Shown: positions 25,201-33,312, counted from the first letter of the stretch. The stretch: DNA of 64,000 nucleotides from Pseudomonas japonica (GCF_900188455.1 NZ_FZOL01000013.1:117951-181950); one strand, 5' to 3'. Translations and numbers: made by a program. The notes: generated from the sequence alone by a model not told the origin.

Positions 25201-27158
25201 TGGAACACGACGGCGTCGCCACCCACTACCACTACGACCCGCTGGGCCGGGTCGAGTGCATGACCCAGGGCCAGCTCCAGGCCGACTTCGAATTCGACGC
25301 ACTGGGCCGGGCGTGGCGCACCACCACCCGCGACCTGGACAGCGGCGACACGCTGATCAGCGAAAACCTCTACGACAGTCTCGGACGCATCGAACTGCGC
25401 AGCCTCTGGTTCAACGACCAACCGGCCCGCACGATCAAACATGTCTGGCGCGCCGACGACCAGTTGCTGGAACGCCACCAGTGCATGGACGGACGCAGCC
25501 TGCTGCTGGAGAACTACCGCTACGATGCCCGCGGCCGCCTGGAACACTACACCTGCTCGGGCGAGCGCCTGCCCTGCGACCGCTACGGCAATGCGATCAC
25601 AAGCCAGCTGTTTCTCATTGACGCACTGGACAATATCCGCCGTTGCGTCACCGGCTTCGCCAACGGTCAGCAGAACGTGGCGCGCTACACCTATGCCGAC
25701 GACGACCCCTGCCAGTTGCGCGAGGTGACCAACAGCTACACCGCGGGTGGCTACCCGGGCCGGCAGTCCTTCGCCTACGACGACGATGGCAACCAGCTCA
25801 ACGACGAACTGGGCCAGCAGTTGCGCTACGACAGCCTCGGCCGCCTGCTGGAAGTGACCAGCCCCGACGGCAACCGCTCACTGGCCGGCTATCGCTACGA
25901 TGGTCACCAGCACCTGCTGGCCAGCCGCCTGGGCGACGACGAGGAAGTCCTGCGCTTCTACCACGGCTTCGATCTCGCCTACACCGTGCAGGGTACGACC
26001 CAGACCCTGTACTTCGGCCACGACGGCATTCCCCTCGGCCAGCAGCAACTCGACGACCACGAACGCACCATGCTCCTGCTCACCGATGCCAGCCCCAGCG
26101 TGATCGGCGAAAGCCTCAAGGCCGGAATGCGCGAAGCGGTCTACAGCGTCTACGGGGAAATCCAGGACGAACAGCGCCTGCAGAGCCTGATGGCGTTCAA
26201 CGGCGAATCGCGCGAAGAAGCCAGCGGCTGGTACCTGCTGGGCCGCGGTTACCGCGCCTACAACCCGAGCCTGATGCGCTTCCACAGCCCGGACTCACTG
26301 AGCCCGTTCCATGAAGGCGGGATCAACCCCTACATGTATTGCCTGGGCAACCCGGTGCGTTTCCACGACCCTTCGGGACACCGCTATACCCGGCGCCCGG
26401 GTACTGACCCGATCTACACCGATCCGATCGAACCGCCGAAGAAACCGAAGAAATCCTGGCTGAACTGGTTGCCGGTGATCCTCATGGCCGTGACCACGAT
26501 CGCCTTGATAGCGGTCATTCCAATTGCCGCACCGGTCGGGGTCGGTCTGGTCATGGCGATCGCCGGCGCGGGGATTGCCGTGGCCGGTACCGGTCTGGCG
26601 GTGTGGGGGACGCTGACGGACAACGAAACCCTGATCACCGTGGGCGGCCTCCTGGTGGCGGCCGGCTCGATGATCTCGGGCATCGGCAATGCCAGGGCGA
26701 GAAGTTCCTACAGGAAGGCCTGGCAGGCGAAGAATCCGCAACTTGATGTCAAGAACGCGCCGAGCCCGTCCCTGTACAAGGTGGCCGGCCGGGCACTGGG
26801 TGAAAAGATCGGGGGACTGTTCGCCAGAAATGGGCGTCCCGCCGGAACGCCCACCAGCGCGAGCATTCGCGGCAGTCGGGATAGCCTGCTGACCCCGGAT
26901 GCACCCAATGCGACAGCGGCACCTGCACAGACCGCCGCGCCCATGGCCGGCTCGGGACCAGCGCCCAGCGCCGCGTCGGCAGGCCCTGCGCCTGCGGCGC
27001 AGGCACAAGTGCCGGCGCCAGGGTCACCGGGATCGCTCACGTTGAGGACGGCCACTTTCTGGGACGGCCCCAAAATGTGGCTGACTCGCTATAACGGCCC
27101 TGGCGGAAAAAACATGACCAAGATTCTGCAGAAACCGACCTTTTTCCCTAACCGATAG
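22266..27158 (+). CDS. Full-length RHS repeat protein with unusual membrane/Pro-Ala tip
   Basis: The 1630-aa product starts at MTAHSDVSSNAF, with GAGGAGA upstream. There is no signal peptide and no PAAR or VgrG-binding domain. Residues 1-1300 are the YD-repeat shell. The core signature lies at about 1320-1372: SGWYLLGRGYRAYNPSLMR, FHSPDSLSPF, then DPSGH at 1368-1372, where RHS proteins normally switch to a variable toxin tip. The tip (about 258 residues) contains a long hydrophobic stretch at about 1399-1450 that could be one or two membrane helices. A lysine/arginine segment, an Ala/Pro-rich linker and a short end (FWDGPKMWLTRYNGPGGKN) follow. I recognise no toxin family. No immunity-like gene follows; the next gene is a pilin. 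Delivery route and target are unknown. Confidence 0.88.
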   Translation: MTAHSDVSSNAFNFPGFVTSAVDPRTGQYTVSVDLPELKGNHLSGPDLPLALNFNPLNLLDSGFGLGWNLRLSQFVPGADMLSLYSGESYKITGSGSDNELAIKERKLFNFRFFRDASDSYRIVHINGTVEVLKTFGASDRRVALPVHIHGPLGHRLDLEYDSYDGHQCLKGVRDQNGELLRIVRSNDTVKLLRPPFDVPQENAVVMRLTNRRVVAIVLPTDDQASWRFSYAEVLGKVCVTEVQTPLGGREIIEYRDTGHPFPGNSGRANLPRVTRHQLFPGFDQPMMDIEYEYTPGNFLGYGTSIPWHDDGLDQLYNVTHTYHYGSTTRYRVDGAMVREVERTYNRFHLLVEERTQQNQCVKHIVTTYHASNANFDQQPPWFQLPKTVETRWEQADDSTRLRVELTHSTFDEYGNLVAETREDGSQRRYSYYAAAGEEGCPEDPDGFVRHLKESRLIPAPGPYDDAPEIVNQYRYVALQPLPGTPNKACLLRSEETDFAQRGEQREALNLSRIDYFETPANALLHGRRKQLREYLEAGINTTDFHYASSRHALLAEDSLHTVETLTTFDQQQQSLTWHESLEHGEVLLSDDANGVEVLCRFDRNRRTTHEVVAPGTDVEATREYSYTLTSLQGQQAMQTVRDVKGVLTRTRFDGIGRTVAMEHWNGSDWLPIYSARHDALGQLVEETRIDWFAGERQALTSQYTYDDWGEVCRTIHPDRVVEVNDNTPFGQGGDLRRTWLENADDPSQSGLLTVTQFNPFDKPDWIERHDDQGNVVGRQVFHYDGYGHCTRQDEELESVTLSTWFEYDTRGRVQRTRLPDATVVERGFASHSIAELTTSLRVIPGDLDEPSVLVGEQRFDGLERLNQRSVGPRVEEYLYQGSRTLVRERITPSRQHIEYDYDPNLSEQASAIRAPGNHAWYTHDRHDASLGSVGNAEGTREYEYDAVGHLQVERWVDNARQPHETHYETSLLGQPQWVEHDGVATHYHYDPLGRVECMTQGQLQADFEFDALGRAWRTTTRDLDSGDTLISENLYDSLGRIELRSLWFNDQPARTIKHVWRADDQLLERHQCMDGRSLLLENYRYDARGRLEHYTCSGERLPCDRYGNAITSQLFLIDALDNIRRCVTGFANGQQNVARYTYADDDPCQLREVTNSYTAGGYPGRQSFAYDDDGNQLNDELGQQLRYDSLGRLLEVTSPDGNRSLAGYRYDGHQHLLASRLGDDEEVLRFYHGFDLAYTVQGTTQTLYFGHDGIPLGQQQLDDHERTMLLLTDASPSVIGESLKAGMREAVYSVYGEIQDEQRLQSLMAFNGESREEASGWYLLGRGYRAYNPSLMRFHSPDSLSPFHEGGINPYMYCLGNPVRFHDPSGHRYTRRPGTDPIYTDPIEPPKKPKKSWLNWLPVILMAVTTIALIAVIPIAAPVGVGLVMAIAGAGIAVAGTGLAVWGTLTDNETLITVGGLLVAAGSMISGIGNARARSSYRKAWQAKNPQLDVKNAPSPSLYKVAGRALGEKIGGLFARNGRPAGTPTSASIRGSRDSLLTPDAPNATAAPAQTAAPMAGSGPAPSAASAGPAPAAQAQVPAPGSPGSLTLRTATFWDGPKMWLTRYNGPGGKNMTKILQKPTFFPNR

Positions 27159-27166
27159 CCCCTGGA

Positions 27167-27200
27167 CTTGAAGGCCGAACATCAACCGTCGGCCTTCAAG
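27167..27200 (+). terminator. Stem-loop after the RHS gene
   Basis: A perfect 12-bp inverted repeat (CTTGAAGGCCGA and its complement, 10-base loop) starts 8 bases after the RHS stop codon. No T-run follows, so it is called a terminator on position and stem strength only. Confidence 0.55.
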
Positions 27201-27209
27201 CATCCAGCC

Positions 27210-27370
27210 TTCCTACAAGTCCTCACCTACCTCCTGTCATCCAGCCCACCCACCAACACCCAATGGTCTACCCGAAGCATTGTCTTTTCCTACATACCCC
27301 GCCAAAACCCGCAAATAGACTCCCTGCCCTGTAGGTCAACGCCTCGGTCAATACCGGAGCAGTCCTACAA
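27210..27370 (+). promoter_or_regulatory. Cluster of TCCTACA half-sites upstream of the fimbrial operon
   Basis: TTCCTACAAG (27210), TTCCTACATA (27287), TGTAGGT (27330) and TCCTACAA (27363) lie within 160 bp before the pilin gene. The half-site resembles those of the BvgA/EvgA group of NarL-type response regulators. In Pseudomonas, relatives of this group (RocA1) control chaperone-usher fimbriae. The link is inferred from motif shape; no regulator gene is in the window. Confidence 0.4.
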
Positions 27371-27438
27371 ACCGTTACATCCCTACCCTGAAACCCGCGC
27401 ATGAATTGCATTCACTGCGCCAACATTTTGGTTCGATC

Positions 27439-27981
27439 ATGAAAACGCTCTTAATCGCTTTACCCCTTCTGCTCGTCGGTACCTCGGCCTTCGCCACCAC
27501 CGGCACCATCAACTTCAGCGGGCAGATCAACGGCAGCACCTGCTCGGTGGAGGTGGTCAACCCGGACAGCGGTGCCGTCGGCAACCTGGTGCAGATGGGC
27601 GCACCGCTGGTCGGTGATTTCCCCACCGTAGGCAGCGAGGCCGGCGGCCGCAGCTTCGCCCTGCGGGTCAAGGGCGAATGCGGCCTCAGCGCCGAGGATC
27701 CCAACTACGCCACGGTCAAGTTCGGCGGCATCCAGGGTGGCGCCGGCGCCGACCAGTCGCTGTTCGGCATCAAGCCCGGCGCCGGCACCGCCAAGGGCGT
27801 GGCCGTGGCCATCCGGGACCGCACCGGCAACCAGGTGAAGAACGGCGAGGCCTCCGCCCAGTACCCGCTGAACGCCACCGGTGCCAGCGACCTGCACTTC
27901 ACCGCGGTGTACAAATCCACTGCCGTGGTCACCGCCGGTTCCGCCGACGCCGACGTCGCCTTCCTCGTCAGCGTCAACTGA
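27439..27981 (+). CDS. Fimbrial major subunit (chaperone-usher pilin)
   Basis: The 180-aa pilin has a signal peptide (MKTLLIALPLLLVGTSAFA) and a mature start TTGTINFSGQINGSTCSVEV, the usual pattern of a type 1-like pilin, with a Cys pair (STCSVEV and GECGLS). The alternating hydrophobic C-terminal strand (ADADVAFLVSVN) is the one completed by the chaperone and then by the donor strand of the next subunit. The ATG at 27439 is preferred to one 11 codons upstream because it starts the signal peptide. It is first in the operon and is followed by a strong hairpin before the chaperone gene, as expected for a subunit needed in excess. Confidence 0.92.
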   Translation: MKTLLIALPLLLVGTSAFATTGTINFSGQINGSTCSVEVVNPDSGAVGNLVQMGAPLVGDFPTVGSEAGGRSFALRVKGECGLSAEDPNYATVKFGGIQGGAGADQSLFGIKPGAGTAKGVAVAIRDRTGNQVKNGEASAQYPLNATGASDLHFTAVYKSTAVVTAGSADADVAFLVSVN

Positions 27982-27990
27982 CCCTGCCGT

Positions 27991-28016
27991 CCCCCGGGCG
28001 CGACAGCGCCCGGGGG
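27991..28016 (+). terminator. Hairpin between pilin and chaperone genes
   Basis: An 11-bp perfect G+C-only stem (CCCCCGGGCGC with a GACA loop) starts 9 bases after the pilin stop. No T-run follows. It probably stabilises the pilin mRNA 3' end or causes partial termination, lowering chaperone and usher expression relative to pilin. Confidence 0.55.
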
Positions 28017-28048
28017 TCTGTCCCGCCCAACGTCACAGGTAGCTCCCC

Positions 28049-28789
28049 ATGTTCGCCCTTCCCCGTCCTTCGCGCCGGTCGCACGCGGCTGTCCTGCTTT
28101 TACTGAGCACCTGGCTGCCCGCCAGCCAGGCAGCGCTGAGCCTGGCCAGCACCCGCGTGGTGTTCGACAGCGACAAGCGCAGCGTCTCCGTGCTGGTCAA
28201 CAACCCCAGCGACAGCACCTTCGCCGTGCAGACCTGGGTCAATACCGAGGCCGACGACACCACCAGCGCGGTACCGCTGATCGCCTCGCCGCCGCTGTTC
28301 CGCATCGATCCCGGCAAGGAACAGCGGGTGCAGATCAACGCACTGCCCGGCGATCTGCCCAGCGATCGCGAGTCGCTGTTCTTCTTCAACGTCCAGGAAA
28401 TCCCGCAGTCCCGCGGCGAGCAACGCAATGTCCTGAACATCGCCCTGCGCACCCGCATCAAGCTGTTCTACCGGCCCACCCAGCTGGGCAACGACCCCAT
28501 GGGCCGCCTCCACGAACTGCGCTGGTCGGTCGAACGCGCCGACGACAAGACGTACCTGGTGGTGGATAACCCGACGCCCTTCCATTTCTCCTTCAGCCGC
28601 CTCGAACTGCGCAGCGGCGAACGCCTCAGCCAACCCGGCGGAGCACCGATGGCGACACCCCTGTCGCGCCAGCGTTTCGCCGTGGAGTCGGCGCACGTCG
28701 GCAGCGATGCCCAGGTGACCTTCGCCGCCATCAACGACTACGGCGGCTACAGCGACCCGCTCAGCATGCCGGTACACCTGGCGCACTGA
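28049..28789 (+). CDS. Periplasmic fimbrial chaperone
   Basis: The 246-aa protein is a PapD/FimC-type chaperone. A signal peptide (ending PASQA) is followed by ALSLASTRVVFDSDKRSVSV, which gives the first strand. SVLVNNPSDSTFAVQTWV carries the conserved N-P segment. The signature around LFFFNVQEIPQ and the basic residue in RTRIKLFYRP, which anchors the subunit C-terminus, are present. The second Ig domain starts near YLVVDNPTPFHFSF. It lies between the pilin and usher genes. Confidence 0.93.
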   Translation: MFALPRPSRRSHAAVLLLLSTWLPASQAALSLASTRVVFDSDKRSVSVLVNNPSDSTFAVQTWVNTEADDTTSAVPLIASPPLFRIDPGKEQRVQINALPGDLPSDRESLFFFNVQEIPQSRGEQRNVLNIALRTRIKLFYRPTQLGNDPMGRLHELRWSVERADDKTYLVVDNPTPFHFSFSRLELRSGERLSQPGGAPMATPLSRQRFAVESAHVGSDAQVTFAAINDYGGYSDPLSMPVHLAH

Positions 28790-28823
28790 CGCCTCTCCCC
28801 CCACCTCTCTCAGGATCCCGCCC

Positions 28824-31340
28824 ATGCCTGTCTTTCCATGGCGATGGCGCCTGCGCGCGCGCCATCCCTCCCTCCTGCTGCTGACCGCCAGCGGCGGTTT
28901 CGCCCTGACGCCCGCCGCTGCGGAACCCGTCGCCGGCCTCGTCGGCTTCGAGTCGAGCTTCATGCATCAGTCCATTCACCACGACCCGCGGGCCGGCAGC
29001 ATCGCCCTGGACAACCTGGCCATGAGCAGTGCGCTGGTACCCGGGGTCTACCCGGTGGAACTGCTGGTCAATCTGGACAGCCTCGGTCAGCAGCGCCTGG
29101 CGTTCAGCGCCGATCCGCATGGCCACGGTCTGCAGCCCTGCCTGCCGCCGGCGCTGGTGGAGAGCCTGGGCCTGCGTGCCGACCGTCTGGCCCGCCCCGC
29201 CGACCTGCTGGCGGACTGCGTCGACCTGCCTGCGGCGATCCCCGGCGCCCAGGTGGAGTTCGATGCCGGCAAGCTGCAGGTGCTGCTGTCCGTCCCGCAG
29301 ATCGCCCTGCGTCGCGATACCAGCCTGGCCACGCACGCGCAGGACTGGAGCGACGGGATCAATGCCGCGTTCCTCAACTATCAGGTCTCGGCCTATCAGG
29401 GGCACAACCGCTTCTCTGGCCATTCCAGCGACCAGGACCTCAACCTCGACGCCGGGGTCAACCTCGGACCGTGGCGCCTGCGCAGCAACCAGGCGCTGCG
29501 GCGCAACGAGCAGGGCGCACGGGAGTGGACCCGGGCATTCACCTACGTGCAGCGCGACCTGCCCGGCACCTACGCCAATCTGACCCTGGGCGAAACCTTC
29601 ACCCAGGGCGACATGTTCCGCAGCGTACCGATCAAGGGCCTGCTGGTCGCCTCGGACCTGGGCATGCTGTCCGACCAGCAGCAGAGCTATGCCCCCAGCG
29701 TGCGGGGCGTGGCCTATACCCGGGCGAAACTGGAGATCCGCCAGAACGGCTACCCGATCTACAGCACCTACGTCAGCCCCGGGCCTTACCAGATCGACGA
29801 CCTGAGCACCGGCGCCGGCAGCGGCGAGCTGGAAATCGTCCTCACCGAAGCCGACGGCCAGGTACGTCGCTTCACCCAGCCCTATTCGACCCTGGGCAAT
29901 CTGCTGCGCGACGGCGTCTGGCGCTACAGCGCTGCCCTGGGTCGCTACAACGCGGTCGGGCAACTGGACGATCCACTGCTGTGGCAGGGCACCCTGGCCG
30001 TGGGCGGGGTCTTCGACTCGACACTCTACGGTGGCCTGATGGCCAGCGACTTCTACCGCGCCGGCAACCTCGGACTGGCCCGCGACCTGGGGGGCTGGGG
30101 CGCACTGGCCGCGGACCTGACCCACTCCAGCGCCGACATCGACAGCCTGGCGACGGGGCGCGTCAACGGCCTGAGCTATGCCCTCAAGTACGGCAAGTCG
30201 TTCACCAGCCGCACCAACCTGCGTTTCGCCGGTTACCGCTACTCCACCGAAGGCTACCGCGACTTCGACGAGGCCCTGCGTCAGCGCAGCCACGACGGCG
30301 GTTTTCGCGGCAGCCGGCGCAGCCGCCTGGAAGCCGTGGTCTATCAGAACATCGGCGGCAACAGCGCGCTGAACCTGAGCCTGTCGCAGCAGGACTACTG
30401 GCGCAGCAGCTACCAGCAGCGCCAGTTCCAGTTCAATTTCAATACCCAGCACCGCGGCATCAGCTACAACCTGTTCGCCTCGCAGTCACTGCGCGAACGA
30501 CGCACGACCAGCGACCGCCAGGTGGGCCTGAGCGTGACCCTGCCACTGGACCTCGGTCGACGTCCGGCCAGCGCCACCTTCGATGTGTTCAGCAGCGGCG
30601 GCCGCGCCAGTCGCCGGGCCAGTCTCAATGGCCGGTTGCACGACGACAGCCTGAACTACCGGCTGTCGCTGGGCGACGACCAGAATCGCAACCGCTCCGC
30701 CGCCCTCGCCGTCGGCTACCAGAGCGCACACGCCAGCCTCGGCGCCGGCTACAGCCAGGGCAACGACTACCGCGCGCTCTCGCTCAACGCCAACGGCGCG
30801 CTGCTGCTGCACGCCGGTGGCCTCACCCCGGGCCACTACCTGGGCGAGACCACGGCGCTGGTGGAGGTGCCGGGGGTCAAGGATGTCGGCGTCCTCAACA
30901 GCGGCAATGTCCGCACCGATGGCCGCGGCTACGCGCTGCTGCCGTACCTGCGCCCGTACCGCAGCAACCAGATCGTGCTGGACACCGATCATCTCGGGCC
31001 GGAAGTGGAAATCGCCAACGGCGCGACCCGGTTGGTGCCGCGCCGTGGCGCGGTAGTCAAGGCCAGCTTCGAGGCGCGCAGCGTCGATCGCCTGGTCCTC
31101 ACCCTGCACAGCGCCGACCGGCAGCCACTGCCGTTCGGCGCCCAGGTCAGCAACGAGCATGGAGAGATTCTCGGCATCGTCGCCCAGGCCGGCCAGGTCA
31201 TGCTCAGCACCGCGCGCGACACCGAAGCGCTGACCATCCGCTGGGGCGCCCGCGAGGTCAGCCAGTGCCGCCTGCCGATCGACACCCGCAGCATGGCGTC
31301 GATCCAGGGCTACCGCCTGCAGTCGCTGACCTGTCAATGA
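28824..31340 (+). CDS. Outer-membrane fimbrial usher
   Basis: The 838-aa protein is a FimD/PapC-type usher that catalyses pilus assembly and secretion. A signal peptide is followed by an N-terminal domain (FMHQSIHHDPRAGSIALDNL). Family marks are GVYPVELLVNLDS, DWSDGINAAFLNYQVSAYQ and the barrel strands of the middle 450 residues, with a plug region around YPIYSTYVSPGPYQIDDLST. The C-terminal domains include NGATRLVPRRGAVVKASFEA and PFGAQVSNEHGEILGIVAQA and end in a Cys pair (QCRLP, LTCQ). Length is normal for the family. Confidence 0.95.
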   Translation: MPVFPWRWRLRARHPSLLLLTASGGFALTPAAAEPVAGLVGFESSFMHQSIHHDPRAGSIALDNLAMSSALVPGVYPVELLVNLDSLGQQRLAFSADPHGHGLQPCLPPALVESLGLRADRLARPADLLADCVDLPAAIPGAQVEFDAGKLQVLLSVPQIALRRDTSLATHAQDWSDGINAAFLNYQVSAYQGHNRFSGHSSDQDLNLDAGVNLGPWRLRSNQALRRNEQGAREWTRAFTYVQRDLPGTYANLTLGETFTQGDMFRSVPIKGLLVASDLGMLSDQQQSYAPSVRGVAYTRAKLEIRQNGYPIYSTYVSPGPYQIDDLSTGAGSGELEIVLTEADGQVRRFTQPYSTLGNLLRDGVWRYSAALGRYNAVGQLDDPLLWQGTLAVGGVFDSTLYGGLMASDFYRAGNLGLARDLGGWGALAADLTHSSADIDSLATGRVNGLSYALKYGKSFTSRTNLRFAGYRYSTEGYRDFDEALRQRSHDGGFRGSRRSRLEAVVYQNIGGNSALNLSLSQQDYWRSSYQQRQFQFNFNTQHRGISYNLFASQSLRERRTTSDRQVGLSVTLPLDLGRRPASATFDVFSSGGRASRRASLNGRLHDDSLNYRLSLGDDQNRNRSAALAVGYQSAHASLGAGYSQGNDYRALSLNANGALLLHAGGLTPGHYLGETTALVEVPGVKDVGVLNSGNVRTDGRGYALLPYLRPYRSNQIVLDTDHLGPEVEIANGATRLVPRRGAVVKASFEARSVDRLVLTLHSADRQPLPFGAQVSNEHGEILGIVAQAGQVMLSTARDTEALTIRWGAREVSQCRLPIDTRSMASIQGYRLQSLTCQ

Positions 31341-31395
31341 ACCCGCCATCCCACCCATCGCCATGCCTTCGGCGCGGCGACATGCGAGGAACATC

Positions 31396-32481
31396 ATGAT
31401 CCCGGCAACCCGTTATCTGCTGGCCCTGGCCGGCCTGTGGTTCTCTGCCCAGACGCTGGCCGAGGAAGGCTGTATGTGGGACGACTTTCGTCCCCACGGC
31501 CCGTCGACCTACTCCAGCAAACTGGGCACCCGCTACGTCCCCCGCGACGCCCCGGTCGGCACCGCGATCATCGCCCAGGAAAGACGCGGCGAAGGCCACG
31601 GCGCGCAGACCCCGATCCTGCTCTGCCACCGCTGGCACAGCACCGAGATCCTGCGCTTCGACATGATGAACCACGGCCCGATGTTCGACGGCGAGCTGCC
31701 TCCGCTCAATGGCGAGATCCTCACCGGCAAGGTGATGAACACCTCGATCCCCGGCGTCGGCGTGCACCTGCGGGTAGGCTTCCCCTTCACCGGCGGCGTG
31801 GCCAACGAGTTCAAACCGGTGGGCGAACCGGTGGTGCCCTTCACCGGCCTGATCGATCACAACACCGGCCTGTACGTGCTCTTCGCCCGTTTCGAGATCA
31901 CCCTGAGCCTGATCAAGACCGGACCGATCCCTCCCGGCATCCATCACTTCGACAACCGCCCGTTGCTGGTGGGAACCGCGAGCATGGTCGGGCGGGTGTT
32001 CGACTGGCACCTCGAAGGACAGATCATCCAGTCGCAGTGCAGCCTGCCGAGCAACCCGGTGAGCGCCGACCCGGTGCAACTGGGCAGTTGGGAGCGCACG
32101 CACTTCACCGCCCCCGACGTCACCACCACCGCGGTGCCGTTCCACATCACCCTGAGCGATTGCCAGGACAACCCGGAAAACAACGTGGCGACCGCGCATA
32201 TCCGTCTCGATGGGGTGCAGGGTTCGACGGCGGTCGATGCCGAGCGCGGCGTGTTCAGCCTGAGCAGCGACTCGTCCGCCGCCGGCCTCGGCATCCAGAT
32301 GCTCATGGCCGACGGCATCACCCCGGTCCCGCTGGGTCGGGATGTGCCGCTGAAAGTGATCGCGCCGTCCGGCGATACGGTCCTGCCGTTCAGCGCCCGC
32401 TACTACCAGACCGGCACCGCGCCGCAGGTCAGGCCGGGCAGTGCCAAGGGCGCGCTGAGCTTCACCGTCAGCTACCAGTGA
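31396..32481 (+). CDS. Fimbrial tip adhesin
   Basis: The 361-aa protein ends the fimbrial operon. The ATG at 31396 has GAGGA 7 bases before it. After a signal peptide (ending AQTLAEEG), residues about 20-200 form an N-terminal domain not shared with pilins. About 205-361 is a pilin-type domain with a Cys pair (SQCSLPS and SDCQDNPE) and a final donor-accepting strand (KGALSFTVSYQ). This two-domain build is that of FimH-like tip adhesins. The receptor cannot be told from sequence. Confidence 0.85.
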   Translation: MIPATRYLLALAGLWFSAQTLAEEGCMWDDFRPHGPSTYSSKLGTRYVPRDAPVGTAIIAQERRGEGHGAQTPILLCHRWHSTEILRFDMMNHGPMFDGELPPLNGEILTGKVMNTSIPGVGVHLRVGFPFTGGVANEFKPVGEPVVPFTGLIDHNTGLYVLFARFEITLSLIKTGPIPPGIHHFDNRPLLVGTASMVGRVFDWHLEGQIIQSQCSLPSNPVSADPVQLGSWERTHFTAPDVTTTAVPFHITLSDCQDNPENNVATAHIRLDGVQGSTAVDAERGVFSLSSDSSAAGLGIQMLMADGITPVPLGRDVPLKVIAPSGDTVLPFSARYYQTGTAPQVRPGSAKGALSFTVSYQ

Positions 32482-32493
32482 AGCACCAGCGCT

Positions 32494-32949
32494 TCAGGCG
32501 TGGTGCAGCGCTTCGAGGGTCATCAACCCGGCCAGTGCCGCATCGCCCTGCAGCTCGGCGAGGCTGGCGGTGCTCATCGGCTCGCCGGCCTGGCGACTGC
32601 CGTGGACCAGCAGCCCGAGCAGGCTGCTGACCAGCGGCTGGTGGCTGACCAGCAGGACGTTGTCCAGGTTCAGCGCGTCGAGTTCAGCGATCACCCGCGC
32701 CGGATCGCTGTCCGGGGTCAGCCAGGACACGGTCGTCAGCGGCGCGCTGAAACCGAGGGCATCGTGGACCAGCGTGGCGGTCTGCTGCGCTCGCACATAG
32801 GGGCTGGCGACGATCGCATCCAGCGGCTGGCCGAGCAGATGGGCGGCACTGCGCAGGACCTGCTTGCGCCCGTGCGCGGTCAGGTTGCGCTGATCGTCAC
32901 TGCGCGCCTGGGGCTCGGCCTCGCCGTGACGCAACACCCAGACCTTCAC
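32494..32949 (-). CDS. sixA: Phosphohistidine phosphatase SixA
   Basis: The 151-aa protein has the RHG signature of the histidine phosphatase branch at MKVWVLRHGEAEP (His8 is the likely phospho-acceptor). It also has ASPYVRAQQTA and LLVSHQPLVSSLLG, which carry the other catalytic residues. Its length is that of SixA, which removes phosphate from His in phosphotransfer proteins. It overlaps the preceding DUF4389 gene by 4 bases and is last in the gpsA unit. It is convergent with the fimbrial operon, 12 bp apart. Confidence 0.92.
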   Translation of the reverse strand: MKVWVLRHGEAEPQARSDDQRNLTAHGRKQVLRSAAHLLGQPLDAIVASPYVRAQQTATLVHDALGFSAPLTTVSWLTPDSDPARVIAELDALNLDNVLLVSHQPLVSSLLGLLVHGSRQAGEPMSTASLAELQGDAALAGLMTLEALHHA

Positions 32950-33293
32950 AGCTTCGGCTCCTCGTCACGCACCGGGTGCGCGGCGGGCGGCACGCTGTGC
33001 GGCGCTTCGCCGTCGGCCGGGCGCGGCGTCGGCCAGTCGGCGAACGGCCAGGGCTTCTGTTCGGTGTGGAAGCTGCCGAAGCGGCCGATCTGGGCGAGGA
33101 ACTGGCTGAGGCTGTCGCCGAAGTTCATCAGGCTGGCGTTGGGCGCGCCGTAGACCAGGCGGTAGACCAGCTGCACCAGCACCAGCGCGCCGAGCAGGGT
33201 CACGGCGACCTGCCATACCAGCAGGAACAACAGCATCCAGAGAACCCGCAGGATGATCGACTCACGCTGCATCTGGTTGGGGGATTCGTTCAT
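32946..33293 (-). CDS. DUF4389 small membrane protein
   Basis: The 115-aa protein starts at MNESPNQ, with AGGAG upstream. It has one strong hydrophobic region (LRVLWMLLFLLVWQVAVTLL and on to VQLVYRLVYG) that could form one long or two short helices. The following NFGDSLSQFLAQIGRFGS is typical of DUF4389. The tail is Pro-rich and charged, presumably cytoplasmic. It lies between gpsA and sixA, and its function is unknown. Confidence 0.85.
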   Translation of the reverse strand: MNESPNQMQRESIILRVLWMLLFLLVWQVAVTLLGALVLVQLVYRLVYGAPNASLMNFGDSLSQFLAQIGRFGSFHTEQKPWPFADWPTPRPADGEAPHSVPPAAHPVRDEEPKL

Positions 33294-33312
33294 CAATGTG
33301 CTCCTGTTTCGC

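Noticed and set aside
2408..27158. Assignment of the locus to a Tc insecticidal toxin complex.
   Set aside because: No TcA-sized gene is present. The RHS proteins start differently from TcB/TcC, and the other genes have no counterpart in Tc loci.
22266..27158. Assignment of the RHS protein as a type VI secretion effector.
   Set aside because: There is no PAAR domain, VgrG, adaptor or immunity gene nearby.
27168..27404. A 78-codon frame between the RHS and pilin genes, considered as an immunity protein.
   Set aside because: It begins inside the stem-loop, has no ribosome site, is Pro/Ser-rich without a domain pattern, and overlaps the regulatory half-sites.
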